This document shows, in pieces, positions 1-6,105 of a stretch of 9,571 nucleotides of DNA (its first letter is position 1; the number at the start of each line of letters is the position of its first letter). The stretch is from Betaproteobacteria bacterium. Its GTDB lineage: Bacteria > Pseudomonadota > Gammaproteobacteria > Burkholderiales > Burkholderiaceae_E. The stretch covers positions 1 through 9,571 of the forward strand of contig RFPW01000067.1 of NCBI GenBank assembly GCA_009925965.1, given 5' to 3'. The notes beneath the pieces were generated by a model. That model was not told the DNA's origin. It was given only the letters and a program-made list of their open reading frames with translations, and ran no database searches. The position numbers were made by a program, and so were the translations under genes.

Positions 1-1077
1 ACCCCGGGTCAGACTGCCGAGCCGACCGCTGAGCCGACTACTGATTCGACCGGCGTTGCACGTCGGGTTCGGGTCGATGACAAGCGGGTGATCAACGGTG
101 GCGCCGACGTTAATCAGCTCGTGCCATTCAAGTACAAGTGGGCGTGGGATAAATATCTCGCCGGTTGCGCCAACCACTGGATGCCGCAAGAAATCAACAT
201 GAGTCGCGATATCGCGCTTTGGAAAGACCCCAACGGTTTGACCGATGACGAGCGACTGATCGTTCGGCGCAATCTCGGGTTTTTCGTTACCGCTGACTCG
301 CTGGCTGCCAATAACATTGTGCTGGGGACTTATCGGCACATCACCGCGCCTGAATGCCGGCAGTTTTTGTTGCGTCAGGCGTTTGAGGAAGCGATTCACA
401 CCCACGCTTACCAGTACATCGTCGAATCTCTGGGCCTGGAAGAAGGCGAGATCTTTAACGCGTATCACGAAGTCAAGTCGATCCGGGATAAAGACGAGTT
501 CCTGATCCCGTTCATTGACACGCTGACTGACCCGCATTTTAAGACCGGAACCCCCGAAACGGACCAGGCACTTCTCAAGAGCCTGATCGTGTTCTCCTGC
601 CTGATGGAAGGCCTGTTTTTTTACGTCGGTTTCGTCCAGATCCTTGCGCTCGGACGGCAGAACAAGATGACTGGTGCTGCCGAGCAGTACATGTACATTC
701 TTCGTGACGAGTCGATGCACTGTAATTTTGGAATCGATCTGGTTAATACCATCAAGCTCGAGAACCCTCATCTCTGGACAGCCGCGTTCAAGGAAGAAAT
801 TCGGACCTTATTTCTGCAAGCGGTCGAGCTCGAGTATCGATATGCGGAGGACACCATGCCCCGCGGTGTTCTGGGGTTGAATGCGCCCATGTTCAAAGGT
901 TACTTGCGATTCATCGCCAACCGGCGTGCGCAGCAGATTGGCCTTGAGCCGATGTTCGCAACTGAAGACAACCCCTTCCCGTGGATGAGCGAAATGATTG
1001 ATCTGAAGAAGGAGCGCAACTTCTTCGAGACTCGCGTGATCGAGTATCAGACCGGAGGTGCGCTCAGTTGGGACTGA
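1..1077 (+). CDS. nrdB: Ribonucleoside-diphosphate reductase subunit beta (class Ia), 5'-truncated by window edge
   Basis: Small subunit of class Ia ribonucleotide reductase. It houses the diiron-tyrosyl radical that the alpha subunit (NrdA) uses to reduce ribonucleoside diphosphates in the cytoplasm. The frame is open from base 1, and residues before the GTG at 88 (ARRVRVDDKRVINGGADVNQ) match the usual N-terminal region of this NrdB type. The true start is therefore upstream and GTG 88 is an internal Val; 358 residues are visible. Numbering from GTG 88, the metal ligands are D70, E101, H104, E174, E208 and H211, and the radical tyrosine is Y108 in EEAIHTHAY, so this is not a tyrosine-less Mn/Fe variant. 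The C-terminal peptide ends IEYQTGGALSWD; its Tyr fits the radical-relay tyrosine of the tail. A short Ala-Glu-Pro-Thr linker (AEPTAEPTT) precedes the core. nrdA is presumably just upstream. Family identity is certain. Confidence 0.96.
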   Translation, partial: TPGQTAEPTAEPTTDSTGVARRVRVDDKRVINGGADVNQLVPFKYKWAWDKYLAGCANHWMPQEINMSRDIALWKDPNGLTDDERLIVRRNLGFFVTADSLAANNIVLGTYRHITAPECRQFLLRQAFEEAIHTHAYQYIVESLGLEEGEIFNAYHEVKSIRDKDEFLIPFIDTLTDPHFKTGTPETDQALLKSLIVFSCLMEGLFFYVGFVQILALGRQNKMTGAAEQYMYILRDESMHCNFGIDLVNTIKLENPHLWTAAFKEEIRTLFLQAVELEYRYAEDTMPRGVLGLNAPMFKGYLRFIANRRAQQIGLEPMFATEDNPFPWMSEMIDLKKERNFFETRVIEYQTGGALSWD

Positions 1078-1089
1078 GTCCCTGTTTTT
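1070..1089 (+). terminator. Compact terminator-like hairpin enclosing the nrdB stop codon
   Basis: GGGAC (1070-1074) pairs perfectly with GTCCC (1078-1082), and the TGA stop codon forms the three-base loop. Two bases later comes a run of five T (1085-1089). The stem is short, so termination may be partial. Only 33 bases remain before the next start codon, so read-through or a promoter inside nrdB would be needed to express the downstream gene. Confidence 0.45.
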
Positions 1090-1122
1090 AATCATGCCCA
1101 GAGCAGGTACGAGGAGAACATC

Positions 1123-2034
1123 ATGGCAAAGGCCAAAAAAGATGAAGTCAAGGCCAAGGTAAAGAGCCCCAAAGCGGGCAAGTCCGAGAAAAAGGCCGAA
1201 AAATCGTCGAAGCCTGCCAAAGTCGTAAAGTCCGCCAAAGGCGCAAAACCGGCAAAGGTACTCAAACCCGCCAAGGCCCTGAAGCCGGCCAAGGTTGAAA
1301 AACCGGCCAAGCCAGCGAAGGCCGAGAAGTCAAGCAAAGCTGAGAAAGCAAGCAAAGCTGAGAAAGCAAGCAAACTCATTAAGCCCGCCAAAGCGGTCAA
1401 AGTTGTCGCTGCCAAGGCCACGGTCAAGACGGCCGCCAATGTCGCCCCGATTACCCCTTCAGTTAAAGCCGTGACCACCAAGGCGGCTCCGATGAAGGCT
1501 CCCGCGAAGGTCGTTGCGAAGGCTGCGCCAAAAGCGTCGATCAAAGCATCGGCCGAGGCTTTAGTGAAAGCGGCCCCCAAGGCGCCTCCAAAGACCGCCA
1601 CCAAAGTACCCGCAAAGGCAGCCGCAAAGGCAGTCTCAACGCCAGCGGTGAAGGCTGCGCCTATCTCGGCAGCACCTAAGTCACCCGTCAAAGCCCCCGC
1701 TAAGGTAATCGTCGAAGCCAAGCCTAAGGCACCCGCCAGAGTCAAAAAACCTGTGTCTGTCGCGCCAGAGGTTCCAGTACCCACCGCGCCCAGGGCTCGC
1801 GTCGCTAAGCCCGTGGCTAAGCCCGTCGCTAAGCCCGTGGTGGCTAAGCCCGTCGCTAAGCGGGGCGCTCAGCCAGCCCCACTCGCGGCCCCCGCGAAGG
1901 CTCGGGCCCCAAGCGCATCCCGCGTGAGGACGAAAAAGGCTTCGCCCCCCACCGCGGTGGACCCAGGAGCCAGCGCTGCATCGGACGCCGAGTCGGCGAA
2001 ACTTTGGCCGTTCCCGACAGGGGCTCGCCCCTGA
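1123..2034 (+). CDS. Histone H1-like / AlgP-like Lys-Ala-Pro-rich DNA-binding protein
   Basis: A 303-residue, strongly basic, low-complexity protein resembling the eukaryotic histone H1 tail and bacterial AlgP/HC2-type proteins. Its likely role is nucleoid binding or compaction; this is inferred from composition. Residues 1-85 are built from K-P-A-K and A-E-K-A-S-K units, residues 85-225 from looser A-P-K-A units, and residues 226-246 from V-A-K-P repeats. After a serine/alanine linker the protein ends in the non-repetitive, aromatic KLWPFPTGARP. There is no signal peptide or membrane segment. The start is supported by GAGGAG at 1111-1116, six bases before the ATG. The gene follows nrdB by 45 bases. 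Family assignment of such sequences is weak because composition dominates similarity, and repeat number probably varies between strains. A 230-residue open frame on the opposite strand is a by-product of the GCN/AAG codons. Confidence 0.8.
   Translation: MAKAKKDEVKAKVKSPKAGKSEKKAEKSSKPAKVVKSAKGAKPAKVLKPAKALKPAKVEKPAKPAKAEKSSKAEKASKAEKASKLIKPAKAVKVVAAKATVKTAANVAPITPSVKAVTTKAAPMKAPAKVVAKAAPKASIKASAEALVKAAPKAPPKTATKVPAKAAAKAVSTPAVKAAPISAAPKSPVKAPAKVIVEAKPKAPARVKKPVSVAPEVPVPTAPRARVAKPVAKPVAKPVVAKPVAKRGAQPAPLAAPAKARAPSASRVRTKKASPPTAVDPGASAASDAESAKLWPFPTGARP
1321..1374 (+). repeat. Three in-frame copies of an 18-bp repeat in the H1-like gene
   Basis: Units at 1321-1338, 1339-1356 and 1357-1374 encode AEKSSK, AEKASK and AEKASK. 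The second and third copies are identical at DNA level, suggesting recent duplication by slippage. The 18-base unit keeps frame, so copy-number changes would alter length without a frameshift. Confidence 0.85.
1801..1860 (+). repeat. Tandem 12-bp repeats encoding V-A-K-P
   Basis: Units GTSGCTAAGCCC start at 1801, 1813, 1825 and 1840, with a partial unit at 1852-1860. The third base of the Val codon alternates C/G, and one extra GTG codon sits at 1837-1839. The alternation suggests a 24-base unit was duplicated. The repeats encode a run of VAKP motifs in the basic domain. Confidence 0.85.
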
Positions 2035-2056
2035 TCGGTTTCATCGGTCGGTTGTT

Positions 2057-2084
2057 GACAGGTCCTTGGCCAAGAGGACCTGTC
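2057..2084 (+). terminator. Ten-base-pair hairpin after the H1-like gene
   Basis: GACAGGTCCT (2057-2066) and AGGACCTGTC (2075-2084) form a perfect 10-bp stem around the loop TGGCCAAG. It lies 22 bases after the stop codon of the H1-like gene and 54 before yggT. Only a weak T-rich stretch follows, so a classical intrinsic terminator is not certain. A second small hairpin, CAGGGG-CTCG-CCCCTG at 2018-2033, overlaps the stop codon itself. The rest of the 104-base gap shows nothing else I can name. Confidence 0.5.
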
Positions 2085-2138
2085 TTCGTCGGTCGTGAGA
2101 CCATGGCGGCCTCGTTTCACTGAGAGGGGGGGTTCGCT

Positions 2139-2708
2139 ATGTTCTCGAGTGCGATCTGGCTCGTCATTGAAACCGTCGGCGGTTTGCTTGCTAGCGCTTG
2201 CGTTCTGCGGGTCTGGGCTGCTTGGGCCGACGTGCATCCGCGCAATCCGCTACTGGTGTTTGCGGCGGCATTGACGGACTGGCTTGTGCTGCCTCTTCGG
2301 CGTCTCGTTCGGCCGTCGAGAACGATCGATTGGCCCAGTGCTCTGGGCGCACTCCTGATTGCGCTATTACTGTTGCTGATTCAGTTCGTGCTGTTTGGCG
2401 ACCTCGATCGGGTCGATAAGGTGCCAGCATTCGGAACGATTTTGTTCGCGGCTATTTTGCGGATCGCCCGGTGGTTGTTGGTCATGTTGATGGCCACTGC
2501 GATCCTTCAGGCCATCCTTTCCTGGGTCAATCCCCAAGCGCCAATTGCTCCGGCTCTGGAGCAATTGACGCGGCCTTTTTTGGCACCGATTCGGCGGTTC
2601 GTCCCGCTGCTGGGCGGGGTTGACCTCTCCCCGCTAGTCCTGTTGCTCGTAGTCCAGTTCTTAATGAGTCTGATCGATCGAACGTTGCCGATGTTGGGCG
2701 TCGGTTAA
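2139..2708 (+). CDS. YggT family integral membrane protein (two YggT repeats)
   Basis: A 189-residue inner-membrane protein of the YggT family, whose function is poorly defined; relatives have been linked to osmotic tolerance and, in cyanobacteria and plastids (CCB3/YlmG), to membrane or nucleoid organisation. Hydrophobic segments lie near residues 7-28, 65-90, 100-128 and 160-180. The family motif occurs twice: NPLLVFAAALTDWLVLPLRR (about 35-55), and LTRPFLAPIRRFVPLLGGVD followed by LSPLVLLLVVQFL (about 141-174). Length and double-motif layout match betaproteobacterial members. A strong purine-rich Shine-Dalgarno (GAGAGGGGGG) precedes the ATG by seven bases. The stop codon directly abuts the stop of the convergent kinase gene, with no base between them. 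Family is secure, function is not. Confidence 0.9.
   Translation: MFSSAIWLVIETVGGLLASACVLRVWAAWADVHPRNPLLVFAAALTDWLVLPLRRLVRPSRTIDWPSALGALLIALLLLLIQFVLFGDLDRVDKVPAFGTILFAAILRIARWLLVMLMATAILQAILSWVNPQAPIAPALEQLTRPFLAPIRRFVPLLGGVDLSPLVLLLVVQFLMSLIDRTLPMLGVG
2542..2567 (+). repeat. Perfect 10-bp inverted repeat inside yggT
   Basis: CAATTGCTCC (2542-2551) and GGAGCAATTG (2558-2567) are exact inverted copies around a six-base spacer. Six T residues follow at 2576-2581, eight bases past the stem. The repeat lies wholly within coding sequence (PIAPALEQLTRPF). It may form an RNA hairpin in the message or be chance. Confidence 0.6.
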
Positions 2709-3740
2709 TCAGGTCCACTGGTGGTGATGGTGGTCATCGTCGAGATCGGTGGCTACCGCATCTTCAGATACGGGCCATGGGCGCTCACCATAGGCGGCCT
2801 CATGGCGCTCGGCAATGACCTTGCGGTCGACCACGTGGCTTTGGGCGCCGGAATGCTCGATTTTCATTGCGCCCAATACCGACCCCAGACGGGCTGACTC
2901 GACCCAGTCTTTGCCCGTTGACCGGCCATAGAGCATCCCAGCCCTGAACGCGTCGCCACAACCGGTCGGATCGACGGCATGCGAAATCGCTGCGGCCGGG
3001 ATCGTATGCCGTTCTCCGTCCACCCAAACCGTGCAACCTTCACCCCCTCGGGTGACGATCAGCGCGTTGACCAGGCGCGCGAGTTCGGATTCTTCGAGCC
3101 CGGTTTTTTGGGTGATCATTCCGCACTCGTAATCATTGACGGTGACCGCAACCGCGCCTTCCATCATGCCCCGCAGCGCATCGCCATCGAACATGGGGAG
3201 CGCCTGACCCGGGTCGAAAACGAAGGGCACCTCATTGACCCGAAAACTGGCCGCATGGTCGATCATGGCCTGGCGGCCGTTGGGCGAGATGATGCCGAGC
3301 GTCGCGGGGAGGTGTCCCGCAATTCGGACTTCATGAGCCCGATCCATCGCGCCGGGGTGAAACGCCGTGATCTGGTTGTCATCAAGGTCGGTGGTGATGT
3401 AGGCCTGCGCGGTCCAGAGGTCCTCAATCTGCATGATCCCCGACACATCGACCCCTATGCGTTTCATTCGATTGATCTGATCGTCACCGTCCCGTCCGAC
3501 CGCTGCGAGAACGACCGGATGGGCGCCCAGACCAGCTACGGAATACGCGATGTTGGCGGCGGTGCCGCCGTACTTGCGTTCGAGTCTGGGAGCCAGGAAG
3601 GCAACATTGATCATGTGCACCTTGTCGGCCAGGATGTGATCCTTGAAATGGCCCTCGAAGACCAGGATCGTGTCATAGGCAACCGAACCACTGATCAGGA
3701 TTCGGGGAGCATTCCAGGACGTGTGCCAGTGCGAACTCAT
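2709..3740 (-). CDS. PfkB-family carbohydrate/nucleoside kinase (adenosine kinase type)
   Basis: A 343-residue ribokinase/PfkB-superfamily kinase transferring phosphate from ATP to a sugar or nucleoside hydroxyl. The core starts with RILISGSVAYDTI (residues 13-25). The GGTAANIAY segment (58-66) fits the substrate-binding N-terminal signature, NDYE is at 202-205, and DPTGCGDAFRAG (257-268) is the C-terminal signature with catalytic base D263. The usual GAGD is GCGD here, a form I associate with bacterial enzymes annotated as adenosine kinase; the substrate remains unproven. The protein ends in an unusual acidic-histidine tail, DLDDDHHHHQWT (332-343). Its ATG overlaps the prmA stop as ATGA (3737-3740) and lacks a clear Shine-Dalgarno, which suggests translational coupling. 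In related genomes a DUF3426 gene often lies between prmA and this kinase; none is present here. Confidence 0.88.
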   Translation of the reverse strand: MSSHWHTSWNAPRILISGSVAYDTILVFEGHFKDHILADKVHMINVAFLAPRLERKYGGTAANIAYSVAGLGAHPVVLAAVGRDGDDQINRMKRIGVDVSGIMQIEDLWTAQAYITTDLDDNQITAFHPGAMDRAHEVRIAGHLPATLGIISPNGRQAMIDHAASFRVNEVPFVFDPGQALPMFDGDALRGMMEGAVAVTVNDYECGMITQKTGLEESELARLVNALIVTRGGEGCTVWVDGERHTIPAAAISHAVDPTGCGDAFRAGMLYGRSTGKDWVESARLGSVLGAMKIEHSGAQSHVVDRKVIAERHEAAYGERPWPVSEDAVATDLDDDHHHHQWT

Positions 3741-4765
3741 GGGCGTTGGGTCTCGGTTGAATTGGAAGAAAATGAGCGGCGGCCGGCCAGGCAGACCCAG
3801 CCATCACGCTCGGCAACGACAGTCAAGGGGATGCGCGGTGCGTAGGCGCTGGCGACCTCTTCAGCCTGTCGCTGAAGAACGCCCGACAGTACCAGAGCGC
3901 CGCCGGCCTCGACGAGTTCGATCAGGACCGGTGCCAGTAGTTTGAGGGGCATCGACAGGATATTGGCGACAACGACGTCAACCGCTTCCGGGCGCGGGTC
4001 TTCGGTCGAGCGAATCTCAATCAATTGATCCGTCGGCGGGTTCGCCTTGGCGTTGGCTTGAGTGGAAATCAGCGCTTGTGTGTCGATATCGATTGCAATA
4101 ACCGACTTCGCGCCCAGTCTGGCCGCGGCGATCGCGAGAATGCCCGAACCACAACCGTAGTCAATAACCGACTCTCCACCGCCGAGGTTTTGCTCGAGCC
4201 ACTCGAGGCAGAGCCGAGTGGTCGGATGGCTTCCGGTTCCGAACGCCAGCCCGGGGTCTAGTTCGATGCAGAGGCGCCCTCGATTGTTGGCGGCCTGCGC
4301 GGCTTCTGCATGCCACGATGGTGTGATGAGCAGGCGTTCACCGATCGGAATCGGTTCGAACTGCGACTGCGTCAGGCGCACCCAATCCTGTTCCGCGACC
4401 CAACGGATGTCGATGCCACCGGGCGGTGGGCTACCGATGGCATTGGCAACGTCGTTGACCACCGCAAGCGGATCGCAGTCGGCCACCATGAGTACGGTCA
4501 GCCGCGTGCGCTCCCATCCGGGCGCCGGTGGTGTTAATCCCGGTTCGCCATAGAGAGGGACTTCATCAATCGAATCTGCATCGGCGTCCTGCGCGTCGAC
4601 CGAGAGTGCGCCGGCTTCGAGCAGGGCATCGCTCCAGACTTCAACCGCTTCTAACGGAACCTCGAAGCTCAATTCCTGCCAACCCAACGGGATGCTGCCG
4701 ACCGTCGCCGCTGCAGTGTCCACCGCGTCCGTGTCCACCGCGTCAGTGACCACTACGTTGAGCAA
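3737..4765 (-). CDS. prmA: Ribosomal protein L11 methyltransferase
   Basis: SAM-dependent methyltransferase that trimethylates ribosomal protein L11 in the cytoplasm. Visible hallmarks, in order: a substrate-recognition N-terminal domain beginning around WQELSFEVPL; DPGLAFGTGSHPTTRLCLEWL, diagnostic of PrmA; SAM motif I VIDYGCGSGILAIAAARLGA; acidic motif IDID; and VVVANILSMPL. It ends near WVCLAGRR plus a 12-residue tail that overlaps the kinase start by four bases. The start is uncertain. The longest frame begins at TTG 4765, inside the end of accC, and adds about 27 residues including DAVDTDAVDT, encoded by a 15-bp tandem repeat. Family alignment favours TTG 4687 (MGWQELSFEV); GTGs at 4753, 4738 and 4723 are also possible. 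No start has a strong Shine-Dalgarno. Identity is secure. Confidence 0.94.
   Translation of the reverse strand: MLNVVVTDAVDTDAVDTAAATVGSIPLGWQELSFEVPLEAVEVWSDALLEAGALSVDAQDADADSIDEVPLYGEPGLTPPAPGWERTRLTVLMVADCDPLAVVNDVANAIGSPPPGGIDIRWVAEQDWVRLTQSQFEPIPIGERLLITPSWHAEAAQAANNRGRLCIELDPGLAFGTGSHPTTRLCLEWLEQNLGGGESVIDYGCGSGILAIAAARLGAKSVIAIDIDTQALISTQANAKANPPTDQLIEIRSTEDPRPEAVDVVVANILSMPLKLLAPVLIELVEAGGALVLSGVLQRQAEEVASAYAPRIPLTVVAERDGWVCLAGRRSFSSNSTETQRP
4716..4745 (-). repeat. Two-copy 15-bp tandem repeat at the accC/prmA junction
   Basis: On the plus strand GTGTCCACCGCGTCC (4716-4730) is followed by GTGTCCACCGCGTCA (4731-4745), differing only in the last base. In the prmA frame it encodes DAVDT twice. 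The accC stop codon (4743-4745) lies at the end of the second copy. Confidence 0.8.
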
Positions 4766-6095
4766 GTCGTTGTTCTAAATAATGGATCGATGTCCCGCCC
4801 GTGATGAAACGGGCATCGGTCATCAATTCGCGATGCAAGGGGATATTGGTCTGGATGCCTTCCACGACCATTTCGGAAAGTGCAACCCGCATGCGAGCGA
4901 TCGCTTGTTCCCGGGTGTCGCCATACGCGATCACTTTGGCAATCAGCGAATCATAGTGGGGTGGAATGACGCAGCCCGCATAGACGTGGGAGTCAACCCG
5001 AATACCTGGGCCGCCGGGTGGGTGCCAAGACGTGATTCGACCCGGGCTCGGGGTGAATTTGAAGGGATCCTCTGCATTGATCCGGCACTCAATTGCATGG
5101 CCACGTGGGCTGACATCGCGTTGACGGATGCTCAGGCGTTCGCCAAACGCAATTCGGATCTGTTGTTGAACGATGTCATAACCTGTAATGAATTCGGTGA
5201 CTGGGTGTTCAACCTGTACTCGTGTGTTCATTTCAATGAAATAGAACTCCCCGTTTTCGTAGAGGAATTCGAAAGTGCCGGCGCCGCGGTAGCCAATCTT
5301 GCGGCATGCGTCTGCACATCGGGCACCGATTCGGTCGATCAATCGCCGGGTGATCCCGGGCGCGGGCGCTTCCTCGACAACCTTCTGGTGGCGGCGCTGC
5401 ATCGAGCAGTCACGCTCGCCCAAATGGATTGCATTGCGATGCTCGTCCGCCAACACCTGGATCTCGACATGGCGGGGGTTTTCGAGAAATTTTTCGAGAT
5501 AGACCGCAGGGTTGGAAAACGCGGTATTGGCCTCCTGACGGGTCGTATTGACCGCATTCACAAGCGCGGCTTCCGTGTGAACAACGCGCATGCCGCGACC
5601 GCCGCCGCCGCCGGACGCTTTAATGATGACCGGATAGCCGACCGCGCGCGCGATCTTGATGATCTCCCTGGGGTCTTCGGGTAATGCACCCTCACTGCCC
5701 GCCACGACCGGTACGCCGGCCTTTTTCATCGCGTCTTTGGCGCTGACTTTGTCGCCCATCAACCGGATCGAATCCGGTCGTGGTCCGATGAAAACGAAAC
5801 CGCTTTTTTCGACCCGTTCGGCGAAGTCTGCGTTTTCTGAGAGAAATCCATAACCCGGATGGATCGCTTCTGCGTCGGTGACTTCGGCCGCTGAAATAAT
5901 CGCTGGGATGTTGAGGTAGCTATCGCGCGAGGCTGCGGGACCGATGCAGACCGATTCGTCGGCGAGCTTGACGTACTTGGCGTCAGTATCGACCTCGGAA
6001 TGTACGACGACGGTTTTGATACCGAGTTCTCGACAGGCGCGCTGAACCCGCAGGGCAATTTCACCACGGTTGGCGATCAGGATCTTTTCAAACAT
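4743..6095 (-). CDS. accC: Acetyl-CoA carboxylase, biotin carboxylase subunit
   Basis: ATP-grasp enzyme that carboxylates the biotin on AccB using bicarbonate and ATP, the first half-reaction of acetyl-CoA carboxylase. The 450 residues compare with 449 in E. coli, and key positions fall on E. coli numbering: K159 before the glycine-rich loop GGGGGRGM, C230 and H236 in ERDCSMQRRHQK, K238, E288, N290 and R292 in EMNTRVQVEHP, and R338 in CRINAEDP. The start is the ATG at 6095 giving MFEKILIANRGEIA. An in-frame ATG at 6152 would add 19 unrelated residues and overlap accB by 47 bases, so it is rejected. The gap to the accB stop is 10 bases (6096-6105), with only a weak Shine-Dalgarno, as expected for coupled accBC translation. 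The accC end overlaps the longest possible prmA frame. Confidence 0.97.
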   Translation of the reverse strand: MFEKILIANRGEIALRVQRACRELGIKTVVVHSEVDTDAKYVKLADESVCIGPAASRDSYLNIPAIISAAEVTDAEAIHPGYGFLSENADFAERVEKSGFVFIGPRPDSIRLMGDKVSAKDAMKKAGVPVVAGSEGALPEDPREIIKIARAVGYPVIIKASGGGGGRGMRVVHTEAALVNAVNTTRQEANTAFSNPAVYLEKFLENPRHVEIQVLADEHRNAIHLGERDCSMQRRHQKVVEEAPAPGITRRLIDRIGARCADACRKIGYRGAGTFEFLYENGEFYFIEMNTRVQVEHPVTEFITGYDIVQQQIRIAFGERLSIRQRDVSPRGHAIECRINAEDPFKFTPSPGRITSWHPPGGPGIRVDSHVYAGCVIPPHYDSLIAKVIAYGDTREQAIARMRVALSEMVVEGIQTNIPLHRELMTDARFITGGTSIHYLEQRLAQRSGH

Positions 6096-6105
6096 CAGGT
6101 CGCCG

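Noticed and set aside
88..90. GTG as the nrdB start codon
   Set aside because: The frame is open to base 1 and the residues before it (RVRVDDKRV) are part of the conserved NrdB N-terminal region, so the gene is truncated by the window.
1094..1162. Possible 22-codon upstream ORF overlapping the H1-like start
   Set aside because: No Shine-Dalgarno before this ATG, and the peptide is just the out-of-frame reading of the leader and first basic codons.
1092..1784. 230-residue open frame opposite the H1-like gene
   Set aside because: Its Ala/Leu/Phe/Thr-rich composition is the mirror of repeated GCN, AAG and CCN codons; no Shine-Dalgarno and no family resemblance.
2055..2083. TTGACA as a promoter for yggT
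   Set aside because: The -35 is a perfect consensus but at 16-18 bases downstream there is only GACCTG/ACCTGT/CCTGTC, a poor -10; the bases are better explained as part of the hairpin stem.
2712..2726. HHHH run as a cloning tag
   Set aside because: It continues into native sequence with the native stop abutting yggT and has no vector-like linker, so it appears natural.
2979..3845. 288-residue plus-strand frame opposite the kinase and prmA
   Set aside because: High-GC shadow of the well-supported PfkB kinase; no domain resemblance.
4782..5684. 300-residue plus-strand frame opposite accC
   Set aside because: Shadow of AccC, whose every catalytic residue is in place on the minus strand.
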